A stretch of DNA of 64,000 nucleotides from Sulfitobacter donghicola DSW-25 = KCTC 12864 = JCM 14565. Its GTDB lineage: Bacteria; Pseudomonadota; Alphaproteobacteria; Rhodobacterales; Rhodobacteraceae. The translations under genes were made by a program, and so were the position numbers. The notes under the pieces were generated by a model that had not been told where the DNA came from, did no database searches, and saw only the letters and a program-made list of their open reading frames with translations. Shown here piece by piece: positions 8,516-18,252 of the stretch. Where the stretch lies: the NCBI RefSeq assembly GCF_000622405.1, contig NZ_JASF01000005.1:1426001-1490000 (forward strand), in the 5' to 3' direction. Each line of letters begins with the position of its first letter. The first letter of the stretch is position 1.

Positions 8516-9802
8516 ATGGATACTATTTTCGCCCAAGCTACCGCACTGGGCCGCGCAGGGGTGTCCATTGTGCGGGTTTCTGGTCCGTTGGCCCATGAAA
8601 TCTGTACCGATCTGGTTGGGAAGTTGCCTGAGGCGCGTTCATCTGCGCTTAGAATGGTGCGGGATACTGCTGGGGAGTATATAGATCAGGCGCTTGTTTT
8701 GCGATTTGACGGGCCTGATAGCTTTACAGGTGAAGATGTTGTCGAACTTCACCTGCACGGCAGTATCGCAATCATGCGCCGTGTTCTTGATTTGCTCGGA
8801 AGTTTTGACGGAGCGCGATTAGCGGAAGCGGGAGAGTTTACGCGGCGCGCCTTGGATAATGGCCAGATGGATTTGGTGCAGGTCGAAGGGCTGGCTGACC
8901 TCATCGAAGCGGAAACAGAAGCCCAAAGAAAACAAGCTCTCCGTGTTCTATCAGGCGTATTAGGGTCAAAAGTAGATGATTGGCGCAGGTCATTGATCCG
9001 TGCGGCTGCGCTGATGGAAGCGACCATTGATTTTGCTGATGAAGAGGTTCCTGTCGACGTCAGTGACGAGGTCCGCGCTCTACTTCAACAGGTCGATCAC
9101 GAGCTAGAAGCAGAGATCAAAGGCACCAAGTCGGCTGAAAGAATACGCACAGGTTTTGAGGTTGCTATCATTGGCGCCCCTAACGTGGGTAAGTCGACAT
9201 TGCTAAATCGTTTAGCTGGCCGAGAGGCAGCGATCACGTCTAATGTGGCGGGCACGACCCGTGATGTGATCGAAGTTCGAATGGATATTGGGGGCCTACC
9301 AGTGACGCTGCTAGATACCGCCGGTATTCGGGAAAGCGAAGATGAGATTGAGACATTGGGCGTTGAATTGGCTCTTAGGCGGGCGAATGATGCTGATTTG
9401 AGGATTTTCCTTTTGGATAGCGGGGATAACCCACCATTTGAGCCTAAAGAATGCGATATCATATTGTATTCAAAAGGAGATTTAACCGATGAGCCTTATC
9501 CTTCAATATCGGGAAAGACGGGTAAGGGGATAGAGGAAACTCTGGAAAATATCCAAGGTATTCTGGAAGAACAGGCGTCAGGCGCAGGTTTAGCCACGCA
9601 TGAACGGCATGCGCGTGCAATGCAGGACGCAAGAGGTGGTCTTTTAACGGCCATAGGATTGCTTGATCGGGGTCCTGATTTTTATGATTTGGCAGCGGCG
9701 GAACTTCGCTTGGGAATTCATGCCTTGGAGGTCTTAGTTGGTCGCATTGATACGGAGAATCTGCTAGATGAGATATTCTCGAGCTTTTGTATTGGTAAGT
9801 AG
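8516..9802 (+). CDS. mnmE: tRNA modification GTPase MnmE
   Basis: A 428-aa MnmE that works with MnmG to place the (carboxymethyl)aminomethyl group on U34 of certain tRNAs. An N-terminal tetrahydrofolate-binding domain (about 1-115) is followed by a helical domain with the GTPase inserted. G1 is GAPNVGKS at 220-227, G2 is near TT247-248, and G3 DTAG is at 267-270. The protein ends in FCIGK, the C-terminal motif with the catalytic cysteine. Its stop lies 3 nt before the TTG of mnmG, so the two partners are in one transcript. Confidence 0.97.
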   Translation: MDTIFAQATALGRAGVSIVRVSGPLAHEICTDLVGKLPEARSSALRMVRDTAGEYIDQALVLRFDGPDSFTGEDVVELHLHGSIAIMRRVLDLLGSFDGARLAEAGEFTRRALDNGQMDLVQVEGLADLIEAETEAQRKQALRVLSGVLGSKVDDWRRSLIRAAALMEATIDFADEEVPVDVSDEVRALLQQVDHELEAEIKGTKSAERIRTGFEVAIIGAPNVGKSTLLNRLAGREAAITSNVAGTTRDVIEVRMDIGGLPVTLLDTAGIRESEDEIETLGVELALRRANDADLRIFLLDSGDNPPFEPKECDIILYSKGDLTDEPYPSISGKTGKGIEETLENIQGILEEQASGAGLATHERHARAMQDARGGLLTAIGLLDRGPDFYDLAAAELRLGIHALEVLVGRIDTENLLDEIFSSFCIGK

Positions 9803-9805
9803 GGA

Positions 9806-11677
9806 TTGTTTCACGTGAAACATTTTGATGTCATTGTTGTTGGTGGAGGTCATGCAGGTGCTGAGGCAGCCCATGCTGCTGCACGGATGGGTAAAAGAAC
9901 GGCTTTGGCGACGATGACAAAAGACTCGATAGGGGTCATGTCATGCAATCCGGCAATTGGGGGCTTAGGGAAAGGTCACCTTGTTCGAGAAATTGACGCC
10001 TTGGATGGTGTTATGGGACGGGTTGCTGATCGGTCTGGGATTCAATTCAGGTTATTAAACCGAAGAAAAGGCCCAGCGGTGCAAGGGCCAAGGACACAAG
10101 CAGATCGAAAGCTCTATCAAACGGCGATGTTAGAGGAAATTGAAGCCCATCCCTTGATCACAATAATCGAGGGTGAGGTAGTTGATTTCCTGATGGATGG
10201 GGAAAGAGTATCTGGCGTGGAACTAGCTGATGGTTCCGAACACCCCTCGGCCGCTGTGATTTTAACGACAGGAACCTTTTTAAGAGGTGTTATTCACATT
10301 GGTGACGTCCAAAAAGAGGGCGGCAGAATGGGGGACCCATCTTCTGCTAAGCTTGCTAAAAGAATGGACGATTTTAACCTAGGCCTTGGCCGGCTTAAAA
10401 CGGGTACTCCTCCACGGTTGGATGGCAGAACCATCAATTGGGATGGGCTGGATATGCAGGCCGCTGATGACGTCCCGACTTTGTTTTCGTTTATGTCAAC
10501 AAAAGCAGAAGCACAGCAAATATCCTGTGGAATTACCCACACGAACCAAAAGACACATGATATTATTCGCGAAAATCTTTCGCGTTCTGCTATGTACGGT
10601 GGGCATATTGATGGCATTGGACCGCGATATTGTCCCTCGATTGAAGATAAAGTTGTCCGTTTTGCGGATAAAGAATCCCATCAGGTTTTTTTAGAGCCGG
10701 AAGGCTTGGATGATCCGACTATATATCCGAATGGGATATCTACTTCGCTCCCTGTTTCGGTGCAGGAAGAATATGTTCGGTCCATTGTTGGCTTGGAAAA
10801 GGTCGAAATTCTCCAGCCAGGTTATGCGATTGAATACGACTACGTTGATCCACGGGTACTAAGCCAGACGTTGGAGCTTAAATCTGTCCCGGGTTTGTAC
10901 CTTGCTGGGCAGATAAATGGCACAACAGGTTACGAAGAGGCCGCCGCCCAAGGGTTGGTTGCTGGTTTGAATGCTGCATTGGCTGTTTCTGGCAAGGAAC
11001 CCGTGATTTTTAGCCGTACCAATAGCTATATCGGCGTTATGATTGATGATCTGACAACACGTGGCGTTGCTGAACCCTATCGAATGTTCACCTCTCGTGC
11101 TGAATTTCGTCTTTCGTTACGGGCTGATAACGCAGACCAGCGCCTTACAGAAATGGGTATTGAGCTTGGCTGTGTGTCGCATGATCGGCGAGTAGCGTTT
11201 CTGCAAAAGATGGAAGACCTTCAAACCTGCCGTGGTATTTTGGAAGCGAAAACGTTCACCCCGAAAGAGGCAAAATCCGTTGGTATTTCCATTAATCAGG
11301 ATGGGCAAAGACGAACTGGCTTCCAACTTCTGTCCTTTCCGGATGTGAATTTTGAACATCTCCGGTCTTTGAATAGTGATCTTGTCACTGTCGACGAAAA
11401 AATTGCAGATCAAGTGTCCAAAGATGCCCTATATTCCAATTACATTAGCCGTCAGGCAAAGGATGTGGCCTTGCTGCGCAAAGATGAAGCTGAAAAGATA
11501 CCAGATTCCTTTGATTACGATGGGATAGATGGTTTATCTAACGAACTGAAATCCAAGCTTAAAGCAGCTGAACCGGAAAACCTGGCTCAGGCGGCGCGTT
11601 TGGATGGTATGACGCCAGCTGCTTTGACGTTGATACTTGCGATGATACGCAGGGGACATGGGAAGAAATCAGCCTGA
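9806..11677 (+). CDS. mnmG: tRNA uridine-5-carboxymethylaminomethyl synthesis protein MnmG
   Basis: A 623-aa FAD-binding partner of MnmE. The dinucleotide-binding GGGHAG is near residues 13-18, and there are the usual CNPAIGG and GTGTF-type blocks. The first codons overlap a perfect parS site (9807-9822). Translation could begin at TTG 9806 (MFHVKHFDV) or at GTG 9815. AGGGA at 9801-9805 is 9 nt from the GTG, which favours the shorter form, while the MFHVK N-terminus is the one I recall being annotated in relatives. Its TGA overlaps the rsmG ATG by one base. Confidence 0.96.
   Translation: MFHVKHFDVIVVGGGHAGAEAAHAAARMGKRTALATMTKDSIGVMSCNPAIGGLGKGHLVREIDALDGVMGRVADRSGIQFRLLNRRKGPAVQGPRTQADRKLYQTAMLEEIEAHPLITIIEGEVVDFLMDGERVSGVELADGSEHPSAAVILTTGTFLRGVIHIGDVQKEGGRMGDPSSAKLAKRMDDFNLGLGRLKTGTPPRLDGRTINWDGLDMQAADDVPTLFSFMSTKAEAQQISCGITHTNQKTHDIIRENLSRSAMYGGHIDGIGPRYCPSIEDKVVRFADKESHQVFLEPEGLDDPTIYPNGISTSLPVSVQEEYVRSIVGLEKVEILQPGYAIEYDYVDPRVLSQTLELKSVPGLYLAGQINGTTGYEEAAAQGLVAGLNAALAVSGKEPVIFSRTNSYIGVMIDDLTTRGVAEPYRMFTSRAEFRLSLRADNADQRLTEMGIELGCVSHDRRVAFLQKMEDLQTCRGILEAKTFTPKEAKSVGISINQDGQRRTGFQLLSFPDVNFEHLRSLNSDLVTVDEKIADQVSKDALYSNYISRQAKDVALLRKDEAEKIPDSFDYDGIDGLSNELKSKLKAAEPENLAQAARLDGMTPAALTLILAMIRRGHGKKSA
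9807..9822. other. parS centromere site 1 (in mnmG start region)
   Basis: TGTTTCACGTGAAACA, a perfect 16-bp palindrome equal to the bacterial parS consensus bound by ParB. It lies about 3.3 kb from the origin candidate and spans the first codons of mnmG, encoding FHVKH. parA and parB follow within 3.5 kb. Confidence 0.95.
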
Positions 11678-12285
11678 TGATCACTGATAGCCTGAAAGAT
11701 GTTTCACGTGAAACAATGGAGCAGCTTCGAGCTTATGAAGCTCTCGTTCAGAAATGGACGAAGAAGATAAATCTTGTTTCATCTAAAGATGCTGGCCAAA
11801 TTTGGGAACGGCATATTGTGGATTCTATCCAGATATACAGCCTTGCACCTGATAACGGGGATTGGCTTGATATTGGGAGTGGGGGCGGCTTTCCGGGGAT
11901 TGTTGCGGCGATCCTCGCAAAAAGGGAAAACGCAGATCGTTCCTTTACTTTGATTGATAGCGATCAGCGAAAATGTGCGTTTCTTCGAACAGCAGCACGC
12001 GAATTAGGCCTAAATGTCAAAGTTCATGCCGAACGGGTCGAAAAAATTGCACCTCTGAATGCGAAAATACTGTCTGCTCGGGCACTTGATAGTTTGGACG
12101 GGTTATTGGCCTTTGCCGAACTGCACCTATCCGCTGATGGCATAGCGCTGTTTCCAAAGGGTGCAAATTGGGAAAAAGAGCATGATGAGGCCAGCGAAAA
12201 CTGGACCTATCAGATGGAAGTCATTCAGAGTGAGACCAACCCCGAAGCCACAATTTTAAAGATCAAGGAGTTATCGCGTGCCTGA
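11677..12285 (+). CDS. rsmG: 16S rRNA (guanine-527-N7)-methyltransferase RsmG
   Basis: A 202-aa Rossmann-fold methyltransferase (GidB) that makes m7G527 in 16S rRNA. The SAM-binding DIGSGGGFPGI lies at 65-75. Codons 8-13 coincide with the second parS site and encode DVSRET. The ATG is joined to the mnmG stop (TGATG) and its 3' end overlaps parA by 8 nt, so mnmE-mnmG-rsmG-parA-parB reads as one operon. Confidence 0.96.
   Translation: MITDSLKDVSRETMEQLRAYEALVQKWTKKINLVSSKDAGQIWERHIVDSIQIYSLAPDNGDWLDIGSGGGFPGIVAAILAKRENADRSFTLIDSDQRKCAFLRTAARELGLNVKVHAERVEKIAPLNAKILSARALDSLDGLLAFAELHLSADGIALFPKGANWEKEHDEASENWTYQMEVIQSETNPEATILKIKELSRA
11700..11715. other. parS centromere site 2 (inside rsmG)
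   Basis: A second perfect TGTTTCACGTGAAACA palindrome, 1.9 kb from the first. Here it is read in a different frame and encodes VSRET near the N-terminus of RsmG. Two identical 16-mers flanking mnmG, next to parAB, make random occurrence very unlikely. Confidence 0.95.
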
Positions 12286-13105
12286 CTTATCCAGACCGCA
12301 AGGTCCAAAGATTATTGCAGTTGCGAACCAAAAGGGGGGCGTGGGGAAAACCACAACAACCATTAATCTCGCAGCAGCATTGGCCGAGCAAGGTCAAAAA
12401 GTTTTGGTGATCGACCTAGATCCGCAGGGTAACGCATCAACTGGTCTAGGTATCGGGCTAGATAATCGTGAATTCACCACATATGAGCTTTTGTTAGAGG
12501 ACATTGATCTAGGAGAAGTTATTCAGAAAACTGAAACGGAGAACCTGTTCATTGTTCCAGCAACAGTAGATCTCAGCTCAGCTGACCTTGAGCTTTTATC
12601 GAATGAAAAGCGTAGCTTTCTGTTGCATGATGCCTTGCGTCAAACCCAAATGGATACGTTCGGGTTCAGTTATATCCTGATTGATTGCCCACCGTCTCTC
12701 AACCTGTTGACGGTAAATGCTATGATCGGATCAGATTCCGTTTTGGTTCCTTTGCAGAGCGAATTTTTTGCGCTCGAAGGTCTCTCCCAGCTTATGCTGA
12801 CAATTCGCGAAGTTAGGCAGACAGGAAATAAGGATCTGCGGATCGAAGGGGTGGTTTTGACCATGTACGATCGTAGAAATAACTTGTCCCAGCAGGTAGA
12901 ACAGGACGCCAGAGATAACCTTGGGGATTTGGTTTTTAAGACGATGATCCCCCGAAACGTCCGAGTTAGTGAAGCTCCTAGCTTTGCAATGCCTGTTTTG
13001 GGCTACGACAGCCAGTCGAAAGGCGCGCAAGCCTATCGCGATTTAGCGAAAGAACTGATGACGAATAATCAAATTGCAACGAAAGAGGTCCAAAATGTCG
13101 AATAA
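12278..13105 (+). CDS. parA: Chromosome partitioning ATPase ParA
   Basis: A 275-aa ParA/Soj ATPase. The deviant Walker A KGGVGKTT is at 19-26, the Walker B region is LIDCPPSLNLLT, and there is DLDPQGN after the first strand. It drives segregation of ParB-parS complexes from the origin region. The start is GTG at 12278, overlapping rsmG by 8 nt. The length and lack of an N-terminal HTH fit a chromosomal (Soj-like) ParA and not a plasmid type Ia one. Confidence 0.97.
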   Translation: MPDLSRPQGPKIIAVANQKGGVGKTTTTINLAAALAEQGQKVLVIDLDPQGNASTGLGIGLDNREFTTYELLLEDIDLGEVIQKTETENLFIVPATVDLSSADLELLSNEKRSFLLHDALRQTQMDTFGFSYILIDCPPSLNLLTVNAMIGSDSVLVPLQSEFFALEGLSQLMLTIREVRQTGNKDLRIEGVVLTMYDRRNNLSQQVEQDARDNLGDLVFKTMIPRNVRVSEAPSFAMPVLGYDSQSKGAQAYRDLAKELMTNNQIATKEVQNVE

Positions 13106-13988
13106 GCAGGAACGCAAACGCGGACTAGGTCGAGGCTTGTCTGCGTTGATGGCTGATGTGAATGAAACGGAAACGGTTGCGGCCAAAGGCCCGGCTGCTG
13201 CGGATCAATTGGTTCCAATAGAACGGATTGCCCCAAATCCAGATCAACCCCGAAAGCAGTTTGTACAGGATGATCTGGATGATCTTGCAGCGTCGATTAA
13301 GGAAAAGGGTGTCTTACAGCCTTTGATCGTCCGTGCCCTTAGCAGCGGAAACTATGAGATTGTCGCGGGTGAGCGCCGTTGGCGGGCTGCGCAAATGGCC
13401 CAGCTCCATGAGCTACCCGTAATTGTGCGGGAATTCAGCGATATCGAAGTGCTTGAGGTTGCGATTATCGAAAATATTCAGCGCGCAGACCTGAATGCTG
13501 CCGAAGAAGCAGCCGGTTACAAGCAGCTGATGGAGAAATTCGGCCATACACAAGAGAAAATGGCCGAAGCGCTGGGTAAAAGCCGTAGTCACATTGCCAA
13601 TCTTCTTCGCCTTCTAAATCTTCCGATGTCTGTTCTCGAGCTTTTAAGAGAAGGTAAACTGAGCGCGGGCCATGCTAGGGCGCTTATCCCTGCGCAGGAT
13701 CCTTTGAAACTGGCGCAGCAGGTTATCAAGGGGGGGCTTTCTGTTCGTGCCACAGAAGCTCTGGTCAAGAAAGAACTGTCAGGCGGCGCAAAGCCAAAAC
13801 CAACAGGCTCTGATAATTCTGAGGAAAAAGACGCGGATACCAAAGCCTTAGAAGGCGATCTTTCTGCGAACCTTGGAATGAACGTGCGCCTTTCGCACAA
13901 GCCGGGTCAAGAAAATGGCCAGCTTACGGTTCAGTACAAGAGTTTGGATGAGCTGGACGAGCTTTGCAGATTGTTGAGCGCGACCTAA
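13095..13988 (+). CDS. parB: Chromosome partitioning protein ParB
   Basis: A 297-aa ParB/Spo0J. An N-terminal GLGRGLSALM (10-19) resembles the ParA-stimulating tail. The CTP-binding domain has GERRWRAA at 92-99 and ENIQR at 126-130, the helix-turn-helix that reads parS is near 153-175, and a C-terminal dimerisation region follows. The ATG at 13095 is preferred over an in-frame upstream start because AGAGG at about 13084-13088 is correctly spaced. It overlaps parA by 11 nt. The two parS sites upstream are its predicted targets. Confidence 0.97.
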   Translation: MSNKQERKRGLGRGLSALMADVNETETVAAKGPAAADQLVPIERIAPNPDQPRKQFVQDDLDDLAASIKEKGVLQPLIVRALSSGNYEIVAGERRWRAAQMAQLHELPVIVREFSDIEVLEVAIIENIQRADLNAAEEAAGYKQLMEKFGHTQEKMAEALGKSRSHIANLLRLLNLPMSVLELLREGKLSAGHARALIPAQDPLKLAQQVIKGGLSVRATEALVKKELSGGAKPKPTGSDNSEEKDADTKALEGDLSANLGMNVRLSHKPGQENGQLTVQYKSLDELDELCRLLSAT

Positions 13989-15154
13989 CCGTTCAGCACT
14001 TCGGAAATGACTGAATTAAGTACCTTAAAGCCTTGATCTGAAACAATTAATCTGTCTTTTGACGCGTGAACCATCCCGATCTTTTCAAGATGGGTTATGG
14101 TTTGCGCGTTTACAGGCTTGCCAGACAGGTTTTCATAGCGGTTTAGATCAATTCCGTCTCGCAAACGCATACCCATCAAGAGAAATTCAGTTGCTTCGTC
14201 AGATTTAAGGAGCGTTTCTCTGCTTTGTTCTGGCTGCTCTTTGGCAACCGCGTCTAACCACCGTTTAGGATTACTATAGCAGATGGTGGCATGACGGCTG
14301 CCATTTATGGTGAGGCGTCCGTGCGCACCAGGCCCAATCCCCAGATAATCACCATACCGCCAATAAATCAGATTATGCCTCGATTGGGCGCTGTCTGATG
14401 CATGGTTGGAAACCTCATATGCTGGCATTCCAGCGCTGCCGCAGATGTCTTGTGTTAGATCAAACATATCGGCGCCTAGATCTTCGTCGGGCAGGCCTTT
14501 TAGCTTTCCCAAAGCGTATCGATCACCAAATGCGGTGCCGTCTTCGATTGTGAGCTGATAGAGTGAAAGATGGTCTATTGATAAGGTTAGAGCCTGTTTT
14601 AGCTCTGCTTCCCAATCGCGCAGGGTTTGGTTTTGACGGGCATACATCAGATCAAAACTAACCCGCTCGAATGTATTTCGGGCGATGTCAAAGGCTGCCA
14701 ATGCCTCGGAGACCGTATGAATTCGGCCCAACCTTTTCAGGTCAGTATCGTTGAGGGCCTGTATCCCCATCGAGATCCGTGAAACGCCGCCGTCGCGATA
14801 GGCCACAAACCTGCCAGCCTCAACAGAACCGGGATTTGCTTCTAAGGTGATTTCCAGATCATTGGCCGTGGGCCAAAGGCGTTTGATTTCCGCGATGACG
14901 TCGGCAACTGTTTCAGGGTCCATCAGGCTGGGAGTACCGCCGCCAAAGAAAACGGATGTTACCGTTCGGCCAGACGTTTCGATTGCATAGCGTTTCAGTT
15001 CGGAAAGATAGGCGGCTTTCCATGCCGCCTGATCAATGCTGCGGGAGACATGGCTGTTGAAATCGCAATAGGGGCATTTCGCCTCACAAAACGGCCAATG
15101 GATATAAATCCCAAAACCGCCTTGTTGCCAATCTTCGGCCATGTCCTGTCTCAC
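13985..15154 (-). CDS. hemW: Radical SAM haem chaperone HemW
   Basis: A 389-aa radical SAM protein with the [4Fe-4S] motif C23-x3-C27-x2-C30 (CEAKCPYC). The HNLIYW segment matches the HNxxYW haem-binding signature of HemW and separates it from true coproporphyrinogen dehydrogenase HemN. The family is often mis-annotated as HemN; the predicted role is haem delivery to respiratory proteins. It overlaps rdgB by 4 nt and is the last gene of the leftward rph-rdgB-hemW unit. It converges on parB with a 4-nt overlap. Confidence 0.92.
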   Translation of the reverse strand: MRQDMAEDWQQGGFGIYIHWPFCEAKCPYCDFNSHVSRSIDQAAWKAAYLSELKRYAIETSGRTVTSVFFGGGTPSLMDPETVADVIAEIKRLWPTANDLEITLEANPGSVEAGRFVAYRDGGVSRISMGIQALNDTDLKRLGRIHTVSEALAAFDIARNTFERVSFDLMYARQNQTLRDWEAELKQALTLSIDHLSLYQLTIEDGTAFGDRYALGKLKGLPDEDLGADMFDLTQDICGSAGMPAYEVSNHASDSAQSRHNLIYWRYGDYLGIGPGAHGRLTINGSRHATICYSNPKRWLDAVAKEQPEQSRETLLKSDEATEFLLMGMRLRDGIDLNRYENLSGKPVNAQTITHLEKIGMVHASKDRLIVSDQGFKVLNSVISEVLNG

Positions 15155-15762
15155 TCAAAACACTGGGAGAGAAGTTTTTTGAACGCGTCCGAGCGGTGGC
15201 TCATAGAGTTCTTTTCATCATGGCTCATCTCGGCAAAGGTGCGGGTTTCACCCAAGGGCTGGAAAATTGGATCGTATCCGTGGCCCGTTTCACCGCGCAT
15301 GGGCCAGACAAAGGTTCCGTCAACAAAACCCTCAACAACTTCGTCATGCCCGTCCGGCCAAGCGAGAACAAGCGTCGCACAAAAACGCGCTGCCCGTGGG
15401 TGAGGGGCGTTGGCCTGTTCCAAAAGATCATGGGTTTTATTCATCGCCATAATGAAATCGCGGCCATTGGGCGTTTCTGCCCAATCTGCCGTATAAACAC
15501 CTGGTGCATTATCCAACGCTGCGACCTGAATGCCGCTATCATCGGCAAGGGCAGGGAGGCCCGTTGCTTTTACCGCGGCATGCGCTTTGATCCGTGCATT
15601 GCCGATGAATGTATCTTCGGTTTCTTCTGGCTCTTCCAGTTGCATCTCCTTGGCACCAACAACGGTGATGCCAAGGGGCGCGAAAAGCTCGCTCATCTCT
15701 TCGAGTTTGCCAGCGTTATGCGTGGCAATCAGAATGCGGTCCCCTTCAAATTTTCGGCTCAT
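15151..15762 (-). CDS. rdgB: XTP/dITP pyrophosphatase (RdgB/HAM1)
   Basis: A 203-aa house-cleaning nucleotidase that removes XTP and dITP. The substrate-binding [11 protein letters not shown] lies near the N-terminus and the catalytic segment [10 protein letters not shown] is central. Lengths and motifs are standard. It is embedded between rph and hemW with 4-nt overlaps at both ends. Confidence 0.95.
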   Translation of the reverse strand: MSRKFEGDRILIATHNAGKLEEMSELFAPLGITVVGAKEMQLEEPEETEDTFIGNARIKAHAAVKATGLPALADDSGIQVAALDNAPGVYTADWAETPNGRDFIMAMNKTHDLLEQANAPHPRAARFCATLVLAWPDGHDEVVEGFVDGTFVWPMRGETGHGYDPIFQPLGETRTFAEMSHDEKNSMSHRSDAFKKLLSQCFE

Positions 15763-16472
15763 GCGCAGGCCGCTTTCTGGATCGCGGTAAGTTCGGAAAT
15801 GCCTTTTTCAGCGAGGTCCAGCAGTTCGTTCATTTGCGCGCGTGAATAGGTAGATCCTTCGGCGCTCATCTGGGTTTCGATCATCTGGCCGCTTTCGGTC
15901 ATGATAAAGTTACCATCAACGCCAGCTTCGGAATCTTCGGGGTAATCCAGATCCAGAACAGGCTGTCCCGCATAGATACCGCAGCTGACTGCCGCCACCG
16001 GATCAACCATCGGGTCGGTGATGACATCGCCAGCTTTCATCAATTTGTTAACGGCAAGGCGCAGGGCGATCCAGCCGCCTGTGATCGATGCGCAGCGCGT
16101 TCCGCCATCGGCCTGCAAAACATCACAGTCGATGGTGATTTGACGTTCGCCCAATGCAACCCGATCAACACCCGCCCGCAGCGAGCGACCGATGAGGCGC
16201 TGAATTTCGACCGTACGGCCGCCTTGTTTGCCCATGGCTGCTTCGCGGCGCATCCGCGTGTTGGTCGCGCGCGGCAGCATGCCGTATTCTGCTGTGACCC
16301 AACCCAAACCAGAGCCTTTGATAAAAGGCGGAACGCGTTCATCAATCGTTGCGGTACAAAGAACATGGGTATCGCCCATTTTGATCAACGCAGAGCCTTC
16401 GGCATGTTTGGTAAAACCGACTTCCACGGATACGTCGCGCATTTCGTCTAGTTTCCGACCGGATGGGCGCAT
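15759..16472 (-). CDS. rph: Ribonuclease PH
   Basis: A 237-aa phosphorolytic 3'-5' exoribonuclease that trims the 3' tails of tRNA precursors. It starts [12 protein letters not shown], and carries [13 protein letters not shown] and the [12 protein letters not shown] phosphate-site region. It is the first gene of the leftward rph-rdgB-hemW unit and diverges from hrcA across 84 bp; this rph/hrcA arrangement is usual in alphaproteobacteria. Confidence 0.96.
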   Translation of the reverse strand: MRPSGRKLDEMRDVSVEVGFTKHAEGSALIKMGDTHVLCTATIDERVPPFIKGSGLGWVTAEYGMLPRATNTRMRREAAMGKQGGRTVEIQRLIGRSLRAGVDRVALGERQITIDCDVLQADGGTRCASITGGWIALRLAVNKLMKAGDVITDPMVDPVAAVSCGIYAGQPVLDLDYPEDSEAGVDGNFIMTESGQMIETQMSAEGSTYSRAQMNELLDLAEKGISELTAIQKAACA

Positions 16473-16519
16473 GGGATATTCCTTTTGTTTGATTTAGCCT
16501 TCGGGATACCGTCCGATCC

Positions 16520-16548
16520 CTTGCGGATGCAACCCCTGCAGCTTTAAT
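16520..16548 (+). promoter_or_regulatory. Possible heat-shock (RpoH-type) promoter for hrcA-grpE
   Basis: CTTG at 16520-16523, 18 nt, then CTTTAAT at 16542-16548, which fits the loose alphaproteobacterial sigma-32 pattern. Transcription would start within a few bases of the hrcA ATG at 16557, implying a nearly leaderless mRNA, and no good Shine-Dalgarno is visible there. No CIRCE repeat is present in the gap. Confidence 0.35.
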
Positions 16549-16556
16549 GTGGGCGC

Positions 16557-17621
16557 ATGACAGATACATCGGGTCTTTTGCAGGAAATGAATGATCGCTC
16601 GCGCGAGGTTTTTCGCCGCGTGGTCGAAGGGTATCTGGCGAATGGTGATCCGGTGGGGTCGCGTACGCTGACCCGCGATTTTTCTGAAAAAGTCAGCGCG
16701 GCAACGATCCGCAATGTTATGCAGGATCTTGAGCATCTCGGCCTGTTGGACAGCCCCCATGTGAGTGCGGGACGCATTCCTACGCAAATGGGTTTGCGAA
16801 TGTTTGTGGATGGGCTGCTAGAGGTCGGAAACCCCGACGACAATGATCGCGCCCAGATTGATGCCACCTTGGGGCGTAACGAAGATGACGTTGGCGGGAT
16901 TTTGGATCGTTTGGGAACGGCCCTATCTGGCGTAACCCATGGCGCGTCATTGGTTCTGGCCCCCAAACACGAGGCACCGATCCGCCATATCGAATTTGTG
17001 TCGCTTGCCCCTGATCGCGCATTGGCTGTTTTGGTGTTTTCGGATGGGCATGTGGAAAACAGGCTGTTCACGCCTCCCGTTGGGCAAACGCCCAGCTCGA
17101 TGCGTGAGGCCGCGAATTTTCTGAACTCATTGGTCGAAGGCAAAACGCTGAGTGAGCTTCAGCGGACGATCAAATTGGAAATGAACAAGCGGCGTCAGGA
17201 GATTGATGCTTTGGCCGCTGAGCTGGTCGAAAGCGGGCTGGTGATTTGGGAAAGCGGCGAGGAACATCCCGAACGTTTGATCGTCCGAGGGCGGGCAAAT
17301 CTTTTGACTGAAAGCGGCGAAGTTCAGGATTTGGAAAAGGTTCGCACGCTATTTGACGACCTTGAACGCAAGCGAGATATCGCGGATTTCTTGGAACTTG
17401 CCGAAGATGGGGACGGGGTTCGCATTTTTATTGGCTCAGAGAACAAACTTTTCTCACTTTCGGGTTCATCTTTGGTGGTTTCGCCTTATATGAACGCTGA
17501 TCGAAAGATTATTGGCGCGGTTGGTGTAATTGGACCGACTCGCCTGAATTATGGACGTATCGTGCCGATTGTGAACTACACGGCGCAACTGGTTGGGAAA
17601 TTGATTTCCGATCGGAGTTAG
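16557..17621 (+). CDS. hrcA: Heat-inducible transcription repressor HrcA
   Basis: A 354-aa HrcA. The N-terminal winged helix has GDPVGSRTLTRDF and SAATIRNVMQDLEHLGLL, followed by the GAF-like and dimerisation regions and a VIGPTRLNYGRIVPIV end. HrcA binds CIRCE operators ahead of groE or dnaK. No CIRCE is found near this gene, so its targets must be elsewhere. It is followed 9 bp later by grpE, so the two share a transcript. Confidence 0.96.
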   Translation: MTDTSGLLQEMNDRSREVFRRVVEGYLANGDPVGSRTLTRDFSEKVSAATIRNVMQDLEHLGLLDSPHVSAGRIPTQMGLRMFVDGLLEVGNPDDNDRAQIDATLGRNEDDVGGILDRLGTALSGVTHGASLVLAPKHEAPIRHIEFVSLAPDRALAVLVFSDGHVENRLFTPPVGQTPSSMREAANFLNSLVEGKTLSELQRTIKLEMNKRRQEIDALAAELVESGLVIWESGEEHPERLIVRGRANLLTESGEVQDLEKVRTLFDDLERKRDIADFLELAEDGDGVRIFIGSENKLFSLSGSSLVVSPYMNADRKIIGAVGVIGPTRLNYGRIVPIVNYTAQLVGKLISDRS

Positions 17622-17630
17622 AGGTGGAAG

Positions 17631-18185
17631 ATGGCAGACCCAAACGATTTTTTAGATGATCCCGAAGCGGCAGAAGCAGAAGCATATGCCTCGGAGATGG
17701 AAGAGATAGACGAGGGCGAACTGGCTCTTGAAGAAGTCATGGCAGAGCGTGACGAGTATAAAGACCGCTTTATGCGCGCGCTGGCTGACGCAGAGAATGC
17801 GCGCAAACGCTCCGAAAAGGATCGTCGTGATTCCGAAAACTATGGCGGTTCTAAACTGGCGCGCGATATCTTGTCCGTTCATGACAACATGAAACGTGCC
17901 CTAGAAGCAGCAACCGAAGAACAGCGGACGATTTCCGGTCCTTTGCTGGAAGGTATCGAACTAACCATGCGCGAGCTGCTGTCGGTTTTCAAAAAACACG
18001 GCATTTCACCGATCGCGCCAGAAGTTGGTGATCGCTTTGATCCGAAACTGCACCAAGCAATGTTCGAAGCACCGGTGCCAGATACCAAAGCGGGCGACAT
18101 CATTCAGGTCGCGGCCGAAGGGTTCATGCTGCATGACCGTTTGTTGCGCCCTGCGCAGGTTGGCGTTTCTTCGACACCTGGCTGA
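17631..18185 (+). CDS. grpE: Nucleotide exchange factor GrpE
   Basis: A 184-aa GrpE that releases ADP from DnaK. An acidic N-terminus is followed by a long coiled coil (about 35-95, with ERDEYKDRFMRALADAENARKR) and a C-terminal beta domain (FDPKLHQAMFE, GFMLHDRLLRPAQVGVS). Cotranscription with hrcA places it under stress control. Confidence 0.96.
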   Translation: MADPNDFLDDPEAAEAEAYASEMEEIDEGELALEEVMAERDEYKDRFMRALADAENARKRSEKDRRDSENYGGSKLARDILSVHDNMKRALEAATEEQRTISGPLLEGIELTMRELLSVFKKHGISPIAPEVGDRFDPKLHQAMFEAPVPDTKAGDIIQVAAEGFMLHDRLLRPAQVGVSSTPG

Positions 18186-18218
18186 TAGGCCCCGTTCTTC
18201 AGTGGCTATTGAAATTTG

Positions 18219-18252
18219 AAAGGGGCGGTCAGGTTTTGGCCGCCTCTTTTAG
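18219..18252 (+). terminator. Probable intrinsic terminator after grpE
   Basis: An inverted repeat with AGGGGCGGTC on the left and GGCCGCCTCTTTT on the right, allowing two G-U pairs, closes with a run of four T. Its right arm lies inside the end of the convergent mutS gene. Confidence 0.5.

Noticed and set aside
16473..16556. CIRCE operator ahead of hrcA
   Set aside because: Searched for TTAGCACTC-N9-GAGTGCTAA by eye on both strands and found nothing similar.
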